From the NCBI GenBank assembly GCA_964023205.1, contig OZ026834.1, forward strand, positions 27,938,756 to 28,002,755: 64,000 nt of DNA, written 5' to 3'. Shown piece by piece: positions 1 to 23,920 of this stretch. This DNA comes from Lutraria lutraria (Eukaryota > Mollusca > Bivalvia > Venerida > Mactridae). Every line of letters begins with the position of its first letter. Position 1 is the stretch's first letter. The translations under genes were made by a program, and so were the position numbers. The notes below the pieces were generated by a model, which did no database searches, was not told the DNA's origin, and was given only the letters and a program-made list of their open reading frames with translations.

Positions 1-167
1 ATGAACTAAATATAATAAACATATTAGTTAAATTAATGTTTAAATAAATAATTAAAGAGAACTGGAATCATATAGTCAAAGGTAATACCGAATTCACAAG
101 TACTTTGTATTCGATTTATTTACAAAATACAACCAAATAGTTAATATGACAATATGAAGTAACTTAC

Positions 168-208
168 TTATCGAGTAGTGATTTGTCATATTTAACTGTA
201 GATTCCAT
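168..208 (-). CDS. Probable first coding exon of a third Rab1-like gene (rest left of window)
   Basis: Reading leftwards, an ATG opens 13 codons plus two bases (MESTVKYDKSLLD), then a good donor (GTAAGT). Ending in phase 2 is exactly how exon 1 ends in the two complete Rab1 genes of this window. The 5' side is collinear with the region upstream of the Rab1-like gene at 10267: matched anchors at 95/10165, 206/10265, 412/10467 and 521/10571 keep an offset of about 10.05-10.07 kb. Compared with that gene (MGSKS), this exon carries eight extra codons. Exons 2-7 would lie outside the window, so neither identity nor intactness can be shown. It could instead be an orphan first exon left by an incomplete duplication. 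Confidence 0.5.
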
Positions 209-560
209 TTTTATGTTATACCTTTTGTACTTTTTAATAAATAAATTATTTTTGCTGAATAACTAACACTTGCTTCTTGGAGGTTTAAACTATTTTGAGG
301 TGTTTAAATAAGGGTCGATGTTTCTTAAACCGCTCAATACTAATATGTAAACAGTACGTTATATCTGTCTACGTGTTTTGAACTGAGTTGGACTGAAATT
401 ATGAATCATGAGCTAAATATAGATATGAAGTATATTGGTTTGATTTGGTGGTTCATTATACATGTATTAAATACTGGGTTACACAATGGATTGAAATAAA
501 CATGCAACCATGTTACATTTACGTATTCGATTTAGATTTATTTGACGTGAACATTTTATT
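209..560 (-). promoter_or_regulatory. Upstream region of the third Rab1-like copy, paralogous to 10268-10620
   Basis: No coding signal. The sequence is recognisably the same as the region upstream of the second Rab1-like gene, with shared blocks such as CTAAATATAGAYATGAA and GTATTCRATTTMGATTTAT in the same order and spacing. It probably holds the 5' UTR and promoter. No TATA box or other named site is convincing. From 561 to 1349 I see only AT-rich sequence with a short CA/CG-alternating tract near 780-800. Confidence 0.4.
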
Positions 561-1349
561 TCTTTGACTTGAGCTATACAGCCCACAGCCCATCATCATA
601 CAAAATAAATACATACATAAATAAATATGAAAGGTGAAGAGAATATAAAAGTTGGAAGAAAAGAAAAAAAAGTACAAGAGTCAATTATAAACCAATATGA
701 TAATATATTATAATTATGTAAAGCAAGTATTATACTGAAACATATAGATTTGGAGGTCGAACCCAAAATAAACAAACACGCACGCACACACACGTGCGCA
801 AACAAAAATACTTAAAAAAACACAATTTTCTATACTATGTATAAGTAATGTATAAGTAATGTTGCTAGCTAAGGATTTTCTAATAGCAGACAAAATTTGG
901 TGTAGACATTATATACACATAGTAGTTAATTTTGAGAAAATTCCAGCTGTTTCCCTCCATTAGTTTTTATTTTAATGATATTTATCAAGTTGTTATTTTT
1001 TGGTAAAAGGCTAAAATCTTGACCAAATCTTAAAGGGGCTGGGTTACATTTTTCACTTTTTCTGCAACATAGTTATTCCAAACATTGTATAAACAATTTG
1101 AATTGACTAAACATTGATTACCCTTAGACTTATACACATTCTTGCATTTATTATATCATTTGTTAGAGAGATAGGCCAATTTTCATAAAGGTGACTTCAT
1201 ATGATTTTGAGGTACTGTTTTATGTTAGGGGTAGAGGAACAAAAATGGTTGTAACTCTCTTAACTGACGGTAAAAGTTTTTTAAAAATTCACCTGTAAAT
1301 GTCTTAATGGATATACAAAAGCTGAATGACAATATCTAAAATATGATCC

Positions 1350-2185
1350 TTAATACTTCGTATAAGACTTCGAAAACCTTAAGTATTTCTTACGTAATTC
1401 AATATAAACTGGACAGATGATTAAGAAATTATATTCGTCTTCTAAATCTCTTCCATCACATAAAGTACACACACGCTCGTGTTTATCTATTCTATTTGCT
1501 GCATATCTACCGGTAACAATACGAAGATCATGTGAACCCAGTCTAAAACGCGACAGAGCAATACATAATTTGCGTGGCATAGCATTAAGGTAAAATTCAA
1601 AGTCAAAGGAAAGCTTAAAGACTTGTAGAGCAGTAATGATTGACTATTTGCAATACTAGTTCGCCATGTTTGTAAAAACATATCTATCACTTGAATTGTA
1701 TTATGGAATGTATCAATATCTACACTACATGGGTTGTGACTGAATACAAATGGAAAGCCAAATTGGTCAAGCAGGGTTTTAACATTAGATAACCAATTTT
1801 TTTACACCACGATTGCGACTAGTTTCCATGTCAGTATACAGATATCTAATTATAATATTATTAGACTGAACAATTCGACACCAATATTTAATCACTTTCG
1901 TATAACTATTAATATATAATGGGTATCTTCCCAATTCCCCGTACACCCCAATTGTAGAAGTTGACTGTCTGACACATACAATTCGTTTGCAAAATTGAAG
2001 ATGAATACGTTCCATAGAGTTGTACTTTTTAAAGCCCCATACATCACTGGAATAATTTAGAATTGAGCCAAACAATTGACATTTAGTAATGTTTTTATAG
2101 GATACTTAGGTAAATAATTATTGTTCATTAAAATATTCAAAGCTTTAAGACCTTTACCTACAAGATTTTCTACATTAAGCGCGAA
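1350..2185 (-). mobile_element. Decayed non-LTR retrotransposon fragment (C-terminal reverse transcriptase/tail region)
   Basis: Three minus-strand reading-frame pieces join only by frameshifts into one polypeptide. They include VGKGLKALNILMNNN, ILNYSSDVWGFKKYNSMERI, VRQSTSTIGVYGELGRYPLY, SRFRLGSHDLRIVTGRY and a Cys-rich segment RVCTLCDGRDLEDEYNFL. The YSSDVWG and ELGRYPL motifs and the Cys/His-like tail (CTLC...C) are what is seen in the C-terminal part of ORF2 proteins of animal non-LTR elements. The frame breaks near 2076, about 1785 and about 1620, and no RT active site or endonuclease is present, so this is a dead 5'-truncated copy. The exact clade is not determined. Confidence 0.75.
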
Positions 2186-2254
2186 ATTTGACGCAGATTT
2201 AAAGTAATGTGTTGATTGATAATAATTATGTCAGTTTAAACAGCTCCAGTGCGG

Positions 2255-2285
2255 GGAATCCACGTGACCTAGTGACGTCACAATG
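2255..2285. promoter_or_regulatory. Paired E-box (CACGTG) and palindromic CRE (TGACGTCA)
   Basis: CACGTGACC lies at 2261 and a perfect TGACGTCA at 2273-2280. The same two palindromes occur together upstream of the canonical Rab1 gene (20758-20788). The site lies about 2 kb upstream of the third Rab1-like first exon. Binding is inferred from the motifs only. Confidence 0.35.
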
Positions 2286-2376
2286 TTATCATTACAAGCG
2301 CTTTTTCTGTCAATTAAACTAGGAAAACATCACGTAAGTGCATTTTTTTTCGTTTTATCCTAAAGCCACATAATTG

Positions 2377-2602
2377 TTGCAACTCCTTACATAAAGGGCT
2401 ACCTCCGGTTCAGAATTTTGTCCCTGGAGGCCCTCTACTTTTGTACTTTTCTTGTCCAAACCGTTTTCTAAAATTTTCTTGTAAAAATAACGTTCATTTT
2501 CATAACACTGTCAAACGGCGTGGACAAGAAAAGCAAAAAAGTAGAGGGCCTACAGTGACAAAAATCTAAAACGGAGGTATCCTTTTATGTAAGCAGTTGC
2601 AA
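2377..2602. mobile_element. MITE-like element with long imperfect terminal inverted repeats
   Basis: The left side starts TTGCAACTCCTTACATAAAG and the right side ends CTTTTATGTAAGCAGTTGCAA, its approximate reverse complement. The inverted match continues for about 80 bp (GTAGAGGGCC, CTTTTCTTGTCC), leaving only a short unpaired centre. No ORF. From 2603 to 3080 I see nothing recognisable. Confidence 0.6.
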
Positions 2603-3080
2603 GTCTCTTAACTTCAACTGAAAACGGTAATAATGGAATTATTAATGGAATTACCTGAAATTTTTACCAAGAATAAAATGAAAAAAGTAAAAGTATGGTA
2701 TTTAATATGTAAATATGAGTGATCTGCCCTTGAAGTGCCAGATAATTATGTCCTTAAAGAGATACTCACTCAATTGACCCCATAATAGGAAATAGATGAA
2801 ACTTGGCATACATTTCATTTAACCCTTTAGCAACTCAAAGGTGAAAAAAAATACGGTCATCATGTTTAAACATCAAACAATCGGTTGTTCTTCAGAAACA
2901 ATTCATGGTTAAAATGTGTGTCTAAAAGCAAGATTTTAGATCAATTCAAAACAAAATAGATGATGGTCTTCATAAAGGAATCCGTTTTTATGGAAAAATG
3001 ATAGCTGTCTCAAAATATCATTTGTGTAGTTTTATTATCTAAATTGAACTAAAGATTATGTAAATATGAAAGACAAAACA

Positions 3081-3220
3081 TGATAATACATTTATTTGTA
3101 TACTTGAATCATCTGAAGGACATCTTTACAACTGGTAGAAAGCATACAAGTATTCAGTGTTAAAATGAAAGCATAACAAATCTTGTGCAACTATTATTTT
3201 ACACAAGTATGTGGCATGTA
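3081..3220 (-). other. Predicted mRNA 3' end of the Rab1-like gene, near-identical to 12305-12444
   Basis: About 140 bp match the block downstream of the other Rab1 gene at a constant offset of 9224 bp with only a few substitutions, while flanking sequence is much more diverged. On the minus strand the block ends with AATAAA (3096-3091), and similarity stops about 10-15 bases beyond it, which fits a cleavage/polyadenylation site. This would give a 3' UTR of about 725 nt. Confidence 0.55.
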
Positions 3221-3805
3221 TAGTCACAATAAAACTATTAACAACTCCCATGCGCACTGTTCAGTTACAACGTCATTTGTAATAGGGATGCTTTATTACA
3301 TATAGCATCCATGTTTGTATCAAAATGGCAGCTTGTAATATGGTAATATAATTCAGTCATTGCAATACCTACGAGTAACATAGCTGCACAATATTCAATT
3401 ATACATCTTTTAGAACAAAGACATTTACATTTGCATATGTTTGACTGCTTGTACATCTAATACCGTATCACTTCAGTTATTGCATTATCAAAGATGGTTC
3501 ATGATACAGATTGCATTTGTTTTCTATCAGGGAATTTATACACATGTTTAATTATTTACCCTTAAAAATAATTTCGTAACAAAACATACATGACAAATTA
3601 AACCCGTCTGCTATCTAGTTCAGTACATAGACGACTATATAATTATGTATGAAAAATAATCATCATTCCATAGGTATCATAATTATATTATTTTATAGCC
3701 GACCGGTTTCGTCATTAGACTCATCAGGGCAGTAATACAAAACAATTATATATGTATATATTGTTGAAATTACACATTTCCTCTGAGTCTAAGAGATATA
3801 AGTTT

Positions 3806-10267
<6,462 letters not shown>

Positions 10268-10620
10268 TTTTTTGTTTAACACTTTTTGTACATGTTAATT
10301 CATATATTTATTTCTGTTGTTTAAATAACACTTGCGTCTTGCAATTCTAAAACATTTTTGTGCCTGTAAATACGCATAGATCGATGGTTTTAAACCGTGC
10401 AAACATCACGTTGTATTTACATGTATTTATTGTTGTCAACGGGTTCAGAACGGAATCGGATTATGTGCTAAATATAGACATGAATAATTTACTAAAATCG
10501 ATCGATCATTATACCTGGTTATATACAATCGATTGAATTCAACTAGCGATCACATACATTGCATTCGTTTTGTGTATTCAATTTCGATTTATCCGACACA
10601 GATCTGAAGTAATGTGTTAA
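10268..10620 (-). promoter_or_regulatory. Upstream region of the divergent Rab1-like gene
   Basis: Collinear with 209-560, so it was duplicated together with the gene. No clear core promoter motif. From 10621 to 12304 the intergenic DNA is AT-rich and otherwise featureless except for a short inverted GGGAGGTAAT/TTACTCTCCC pair near 10700. Confidence 0.4.
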
Positions 10621-12304
10621 AGAGGAATGTTAGTTTTTTTATAAGCACAACATTTTGAAACATTGGACCCGGTCAGTAATATTTTACTTTATATCATAAA
10701 GGGAGGTAATATTATTAACTATTACTCTCCCTTTTCTACGATTACATGGCATTTCTAATTCCTGTGTACAAATTCCAAAAACTAACACAATTCAGACCAA
10801 GTTCGTAGCAGAGACATAGATAACACCTATTTCTCTGCTCGTGGCGAATTATCTATAAATGATTCAATGAACATAATCATTGAAAATAAACATAAGTTTA
10901 ATGGTTAGAAATGAATGCTTCTCGTGACATGTTTTTTGTATTATGGTATCAAGGACTTATATACATACATATGTATATATATCAGTCATTGATGGTGTGA
11001 ACTCCTTAAGTTAAGTTTACTTCCATATAAGATTAGACATATAGACTATCAGCTTACGAGATTCTTTAGTGAATCATATACAACACTTGTTAGAATTTGT
11101 AATAGTGACGTATGCCTCACCACCCATATAAGATATGCTCACCAAACATTATCTAATCAACTTACCCTTCATTGGCCATTGTTAAATTTATGGGGTGATT
11201 TGTTTTTATGATTCAGAGTTATAAAGTAATGAACGCTGCTTTACAGTTCACACCAGTTGTTCATGAAAACGTAGGTCGCTTTATCAGTGATTTGTAATAA
11301 TGAATCATCAAGTTTATATGTACTCTTTGTACCAGCAGCTAGTATGTCACTCAGTGTTGTATTGTTTGCAGTCTGCCATTAAAAATTGTTCCTGTGCTAC
11401 CAATCAGCCATGTTCAGTAGTTGACAAAATGACATTTGTTTCTCATTCTGTCGTATTTAGCTCTAGATAGTATTCATTTACATCATCTCCAGTGGCTTTT
11501 TATGTCTGTGTCAGTATTTGAATCTTTTTACGTAGATACTTGTGTCTAAATACTTCAGCCTAATCACATGACCACTTAGAGGGTCATAGTGTAACGCAAA
11601 GCACCATTTCAAACCAGATATCTTTGCGAACGTTCATTTTTGCATCATGGAAGAGTTATGTATAGTATATAATTTTATTCAACAATGTGTTTTAGCGTTT
11701 AAGTTAATTAAGAATATGCATTAACCAATCCTGTATTCTTCTTAAACAATGTGTGGTGTCTGACAGCCAAATTTGAGACCAATTCCAAACAAAAAAGATG
11801 TTTGTCATCACAATAATGTTTGTGTTTATGACAAAGAGACATGTCTCAAAATTAACTTGCACTGTTTAGAGATCTCAGCTGAATTAAAGTGTATGTAAAG
11901 TAGCAAGTCAAAAATAGATCGTTTTCCGTATGAGATTTGTTTCGTTTCATGCGGTTTAACGCCATTTTAACATTATTTCAGTCATATTGTGGCGGGCAGT
12001 TATCCTAAACAACATTCATGGACTTCATTTAGACCTTAACCAGTACTAACCACATTCTATCCATAAGCTTCTGCCAAGCTACTCCACATAATTCAGAGGT
12101 GGAGGACAACTTAAAATAGGATGTAATATCTTCAGTCAAATTTTCTGTATAAGAATAAAATCACATGCAATCTTATTTTTAATAAGATTTAATTCCTTAG
12201 AATGATACATACTGTGATTCACGAAGGAGAATCATTTGGACACAATACAAGAACAAGGTCAAATGGCAAAATACAGATAGAACAAATAACAATCAACAAA
12301 AAAT

Positions 12305-12444
12305 TGATAATACATTTATTTGTATACTTGAATCATCTGAAGGACATCTTTACAACTGGTAGAAAGCATACAAGTATTCAGTGTTAAAATGAAAGCATAA
12401 CAAATCTTGTGGAACTATTATTTTACACAAGTAAGTGTCATGTA
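12305..12444 (-). other. Predicted mRNA 3' end of canonical Rab1, near-identical to 3081-3220
   Basis: Same block as downstream of the divergent copy, including AATAAA on the minus strand (12320-12315) with similarity ending just past it. It implies a long 3' UTR of about 2.5 kb for this gene (12305-14878), against about 0.7 kb for the paralogue. The rest of that interval is AT-rich, with partial similarity to 3320-3580 at 12530-12670. Confidence 0.55.
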
Positions 12445-14878
12445 CAACTGTTATATAGTCAAAATAAAACCACAAACAATTCCCTTCAACAATATTAAGT
12501 TATATTTCTTTTCGAACAAAGCCATTTGCATGAATATGACTGCTTGTAATATGGTAATACATGTCAGTCATTGCAATACCTAAGATGGCTTATGATATTT
12601 GTTCATTTGTTTACAATCAGACAAAAATATTATTATCTATTTACCCTTAATAATAATTGCTGTCTACTACTTTTAAGTTAAAATTGAACTTGTGTATGCC
12701 CTTTGAAGTGTGTTCGACTCACTGTGACAGCATTTGTCTCCGAGCAATGCAAAAAATTAAGAATTATTAATTTATGTCAGAATATTAAGATGCCATAGTA
12801 GTTATTGAGATATAAGGCTTCAGAGAGCCAAGGAATCTAAGATATGATATTTGTATCTTTAAAGAGTGATAAATGTTTATCAGTAAGATAGCATTAGACA
12901 TCCGATCTATGTTGACATGTGTACAGTACATATAAATGGCAACTTTTAATGATACATCGTGTATGATGAATGTGTAGGAATGCCGTCAAAATGTTAATTC
13001 TTTTATACAATTATTATTTACATCATGGCATTTGAATTAAAATTCAACAAAGAAAACAAATAAGTGGATTATGTAAAATGGACCATTGTAAATATAAAAC
13101 AATACGCCAAGCATAAACATAATATCTCAGTGAGATGGTCTATCAAATCTAGCTTGCACATCTTTCGACAGAATCACTCAATGTACGCTACAATAAATAC
13201 AATTCATGTACAGACTGACAGGCTTCCTTAAACAAGTCATAAATGAATTTGAAGAACCCATAATATAAAGTTAAGAACTCTTTCTTTGATCATAAGAATA
13301 CTTAGTTCAAACACATCTATGTATTTAACCTTGCGAAAGGCATAATATGCCTAGTTTTTTTTTTCATCAAGAACTGAAACTAGAAACCACAGCACCAACT
13401 TAAGTTATGTAAAATATAGAGAGTAAAAATCCCACATAACATATTTCAACTAATTGATAGATCCATCTCCTAGTTAGCAATTAATTAAAGAGAATAAAAA
13501 AAGTTCACAGAAGGAGACCAACTTAGTACTGACACCATGGTAATGTAAACACAAACATAAAATCAACCTCTTTTGAACAAAACATATACACCATCTATGA
13601 GTATTTATCACCACGAAATGTACATAATAACTAAATCTAGTATTTTAACATGTAAGCTTAAACTACCAGTGATGGCTTATTAGTGTAACTGTAAACATTT
13701 TCTTCATATAACAATTCTCACACTTCGATAGCATACATTGGCTTAAAGTCATAAATTTTTGCAAACACATGATGCTTTTTCAAAACAACGAAAATTGTGC
13801 ACACTGGATTTTGCTGTCTTTAGTATATTTCCACAAGTCTCGAGATTTTTTAGAATATATAGATTGATTTCAAGAAGTCCATGATTAATAAATACATACA
13901 ATAAGAGGTGATTTTTACCATATTTAATCAACATTTACCACCATCTTGCATTCACACTTACAGAATAAAGACATACATAAACAAAGATAAGTCATACATA
14001 AAATGCTACAATATCACATCATAAATAATAATCATATACTCGTAAATATACAGTATGAAATACACCAAGTCATAAAACAGATGTTCGATCTAACCACAAA
14101 AGCTCAGACTGATCTGAACATCTCCTCTCCGACCAATCTGATTACCTAAATAAATTTTAATCATGACTTATTAATCATTTTAACAAATAGAGGCATAATT
14201 GTGAATATATGATACATGTAAAAGTCTAGCCCCAATGAAGTAACATGTGTAGATTTATATTAAGCTAAGAAATGAACCAAGCACTTAACACAGCAGAGAA
14301 AATTCTCAATTCATTTCTAAGCTTCAAATGTGTAATTTCAATATCTATCACCTGGAGCCATGAACGAAATCGGACCGGTTAAGCTATGCCACGACCACTC
14401 TCAGGTTTTCAATAAAAAATTTCTTAATTTTTGGCAGATATGATACTGAAAACAGACTAAATAGATCAACATTATTTTTAAAGAATAAAAAATTGCAAAG
14501 CCTCAATTGAAGAAGTAAAAAATAATTTAACGTGCAGAATATACTTCAAAACCAGTACCAAAAATATACATGACAAAATGTTTTCCAACCTGACAGTATT
14601 CTAAACAATAATGGTTTATACACTGATAAATCCTTGAATCAACAGGGGGGGTGCGAAAAAAAAATACAGACAATGTCTGATTGGAAAACACTCTATCATA
14701 GACTGGAGAGCGTCTGTCCGACTAGGTACTTGAAGTTTATTCCAGCAGACTAAAAACAATCATGGAAAATTAAACCTGTCTGCTATCTATTTCAGTTCAC
14801 AAACGAATATATAATTATGTATATATATATATGTTGTTGAAATTACACATTCCCTCTGAGTCTAAGAGATATAAGTTC

Positions 14879-20582
<5,704 letters not shown>

Positions 20583-20830
20583 TTTATATGCCTTATATAA
20601 CGGAGGTACAATCCAAATATGTCTTTCGAATGCTCGTAGAGTGAGAAATGTCAAACAAAATAATGCGTTTCTTTGGGTTCTGCCCTCCTATGTTCCAAGA
20701 TGGCTTCTCCTTCCGATTGCCGATTTTCTCCGCTAGGGGAATGCTAATTTAGATATATGACGTCACCTCCCAACGTGGCCTCACGTGACAAGAATTTCCC
20801 ATTTCCGGTATCCCTACGGGAAACACCCAT
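20583..20830 (-). promoter_or_regulatory. Rab1 promoter / 5' UTR with CRE and E-box
   Basis: Upstream of the Rab1 ATG and less AT-rich than its surroundings. It holds a YY1-like CAAGATGGC (about 20697), a perfect CRE TGACGTCA (20758-20765) and a palindromic TCACGTGA (20781-20788), the E-box core bound by USF and MiT/TFE factors. CREB/ATF and TFEB-type control of secretory-pathway genes is known in animals; occupancy here is inference. No TATA box close to an obvious start. Confidence 0.5.
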
Positions 20831-20860
20831 GCGGTTAAACTCAAATAATATAAGTATTAT

Positions 20861-20892
20861 CAGAGACGTTTAATATGTATTATACGTCTCTG
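20861..20892. mobile_element. 32-bp palindromic mini-element with 7-bp target duplication
   Basis: Begins CAGAGACGT and ends ACGTCTCTG. It is flanked on both sides by the 7-mer GTATTAT (20854-20860, 20893-20899). The same design is found at 21356-21391. Confidence 0.6.
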
Positions 20893-20903
20893 GTATTATA
20901 AAT

Positions 20904-21090
20904 ATGGGATCGCGTAAAGATATTTATCGAACCATAGTTTCTGCTTATAAAACCATGCATGCGTATAAATGAAATGATATATGGGATCGTGTAAATATAT
21001 TGATCGAACCATAGTTTCTGCTAAAAAGTATAAATGAAATGAATATAATTATATATTATATTATATACGTATAATACGTCTCTGATAGTA
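20904..21090. repeat. Tandem duplication of a ~75-bp unit plus an orphan mini-element end
   Basis: ATATGGGATCGYGTAAAKAT...GATCGAACCATAGTTTCTGCT...TATAAATGAAATG occurs twice in a row (about 20904-20977 and 20978-21043). It is followed by a one-sided TACGTCTCTG terminus. No gene from 21090 to 22956 apart from the element at 21356. Confidence 0.55.
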
Positions 21091-21355
21091 ACAATTAATC
21101 TGAGATCATTATACACATTTGTATGATGGTATATATATATTATAAAATTGTGTTCTTAAACAAATAACAGCGTCACCAATGGACAACAGCCGTAGGGATA
21201 GAGTCGAGATATACAATGTATATAAAAAATATCATTCTATAATTTTGTCGGATTATATAATTAATTTGCTACGCGATCCCACATATTTCGAGTTAGAACT
21301 AGTTTTGCAAAACAGTGTTGTTTTAACTATGACAACGGTAAATAATGACTCCTAG

Positions 21356-21391
21356 CAGAGACGTACATATAATACGTATTATACGTCTCTG
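21356..21391. mobile_element. 36-bp palindromic mini-element with 7-bp target duplication
   Basis: CAGAGACGTA at the left end and TACGTCTCTG at the right end. It is flanked by perfect 7-bp repeats CTCCTAG at 21349-21355 and 21392-21398. Related ends occur at 10809-10837, 24949-24987 and 25294-25378. Confidence 0.65.
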
Positions 21392-23020
21392 CTCCTAGCA
21401 AGAACTTACATACACAAATTGTGTAATATATATAAGCCCTTATAATTGCTCCTATAGTAAATAATAAAGTTAGGCTAAGTCTATAAAAGCGCATTTATCG
21501 CGTGTTCTAAAACGATTTTAGTTGACTTACCCTAAATAAAAATTAATTAACTAGACAGATGCAATATATTAATTGTGTAATGATTAAAACTAATGTCTTA
21601 GAATAGGCTTGGACAAATCTATCATATTTTGCGCTCCCTGACATACGACATGTCAATTAAGAGTATAACGAAAAATAAAACATCTATCGACACCGCAGTG
21701 CCGAGTTGACAAATTTAATCCTATCACGAAATGTCAATGCTTTTATATTTGTAGTACTTTAAATGTGTGTTAATCTGCTACTTATTGGACATTCATTTCA
21801 ACTGGCTAGCTATAGTGTAAATACATTTATTTAGCTCTATATACAATAACTTTCTTATGTATATATGGGTTAACAATAGAAATTAATTATGTATAATTAT
21901 ATACAAGCATATACATGGACTTTTTCCACTAAATAATAATGAATCAGAAATAAAATTTTTGAATACATTAAGAAGTGGTCAGTGTTTTATTCTGACACTC
22001 TGAATAAACAGTAGTTTTTGGTTTCTCATTCACGATAAACAAATCCACTTTCTGGGAAGTACAGAGGTTTGTTCCGCTGGACTATCATTATGTTAGCTTA
22101 ATTAGATATAATTAAAATAAGCGAGTTTTGGATATGATTTGATTGAATACGTCATGTGTCCAACCAAATACACCATTTTATGTTTATGACTTTACGAATA
22201 AAATATATATGAGCCGAATACATTGTCAACTACATAATTCATAAACAGTTTTGGAGTCCTTGGACATGATCTTAAAACGTGACACTATCTAATTGATAAT
22301 ATAAAAAGCTGTATGGTGAGTGAATTCAATAAATGTAAAATAACAAAAGGATTTATCGAGAAAAAAACACATACAAAAAATATCACCTTCCTCCAAAACC
22401 AACAACCCCTCACTGAATCATATAAAATTGGAGACAAGACAACTCGGAATATCTCAGAGCAATATCGCCTTTGAACATTCGGCAACAAGGCGAACAACTT
22501 GAAATAAAGACGTATACATATGCAATTACCCAACCAGGAGTCATATATGTATATACTAGTATATAGCACATGTCATGAAGCTGGTTGTAAATGGTTACAT
22601 ATACCAAGGACTCATATGCATATACATGCATATACTCAGACGTACTGATCGACCAGCCAGCTTATCACTTATTTTTTACCATTTCGACATGATAAGGTTA
22701 TGTGTCTTCTATTATAGTATCTAACATTTCGCATGGAACAATTTGACCACACATTTACTGTATAATATAGTTTCATCTAAAGCGGCCAGAGCTTCTTAAA
22801 TTTATGAATTGTGTGTACATATAAGACAACATGCATTTTCATCATCTTCTTCCAATTCTGTCCACATTCAACTAACTGAATATATGTTCACAAACAGACA
22901 GTCGTTTGCGCAGTAGGAAAAACAGTAAAGGTGAAAGTATATTGCAGATATATTAAAGACATCGAACCAGGAATGCGAGTTATGTGACTAAGACACAGCA
23001 GTCCTGTATATTCCACAGTA

Positions 23021-23021
23021 G

Positions 23022-23050
<29 letters not shown>
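23021..23050 (+). repeat. Poly(G) run of 30
   Basis: Thirty consecutive G, able to form G-quadruplexes. It lies in the left arm of the inverted repeat. Its length may be affected by sequencing error. Confidence 0.85.
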
Positions 23051-23052
<2 letters not shown>

Positions 23053-23319
23053 ATAAAACAGACAGGGTCATTGATAGACTGTAGCTTGTAATTATATAAA
23101 CAGTTACTATATGGCTAATATATAGCTACATATTTGAACAAAATGTATGTTTACATATTAAGTTTAATTTATATGTTACATGTTTTATCTATATATTATA
23201 ATTTTTAACCCATGCTTCCTATGTCGAAATCTATATATCTATCTAACTATCTATCTATCTATAAATGCAAAATATAAGACATTGATCGAACAGCTAAGTA
23301 TTATACATGTATATAACTG

Positions 23320-23344
23320 CCCCCCCCCCCCCCCCCCCCCCCCC
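23320..23344 (+). repeat. Poly(C) run of 25
   Basis: Twenty-five consecutive C in the loop of the inverted repeat, i.e. opposite strand polarity to the G run 270 bp upstream. Confidence 0.85.
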
Positions 23345-23920
23345 AATCCACATGAGGTCTAATCTCCTAATTGTTTTATAGCCCCTAATCAGATTAACTC
23401 TGTCACAGGCTAGTCACGGTCTGTAGACTTGACACCTAGTAAAAAAGCAGGGTAATACATTTTATTGTTTTATGGGGAGTATATGAATAAACTCCTGCTT
23501 TTTTATAAGCATAGATCGAGTAACTGATTATGTGAACAGAAGCTATTCTATCAATGACCCTAGCTGTCAGTTTTATTACCCCCTACTGCGGAAACAGGGG
23601 TTGGCCATAAGTCACAGGCCTCGCATTCCTGGTTCAATGTCTAAAAAACATATAATCAGTATAGAGAAAGGGTGCATGAGTAGCTATATAGCTAGCTAGC
23701 TGAGCCTTGGAAGCGTCAACTGAGCCGTCAGATATGATGGCCGGTGGCAACTTGTTCCATTTCTTAATGGTGCGTAGGTAGAATATATGACTGCAGGCTG
23801 TGAATTGTGGGGGTGAATGGGAGCTGGAAGGCGTGTTAAATTGGTGGGTTTTCTTTTTTTTTCAGTGACTTAAATTCTGACAAGGTTGTCTAACTTGTTG
23901 ATGACTACGATATTGTTGTC

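Larger units (their letters stand above)
22957..23642. mobile_element. Foldback-like inverted repeat (arms ~100-130 bp, ~450-bp loop)
   Basis: Left arm 22957-23086 (AGACATCGAACCAGGAATGC ... TCATTGATAGACTGTAGCT) pairs with right arm 23541-23642 (AGCTATTCTATCAATGACCC ... GCATTCCTGGTTCAATGTCT). The left arm contains a run of 30 G where the right arm has only five C. The loop contains a run of 25 C (23320-23344) and a TATC microsatellite near 23240. No coding sequence. Confidence 0.65.

Noticed and set aside
22285..22631. Overlapping hydrophobic minus-strand frames
   Set aside because: AT-rich chance frames with no homology, no splice context and two competing frames over the same bases.
23180..23362. 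Open frame ending in a run of prolines
   Set aside because: The prolines come from the poly(C) tract; no homology, no conserved start, lies in the loop of an inverted repeat.
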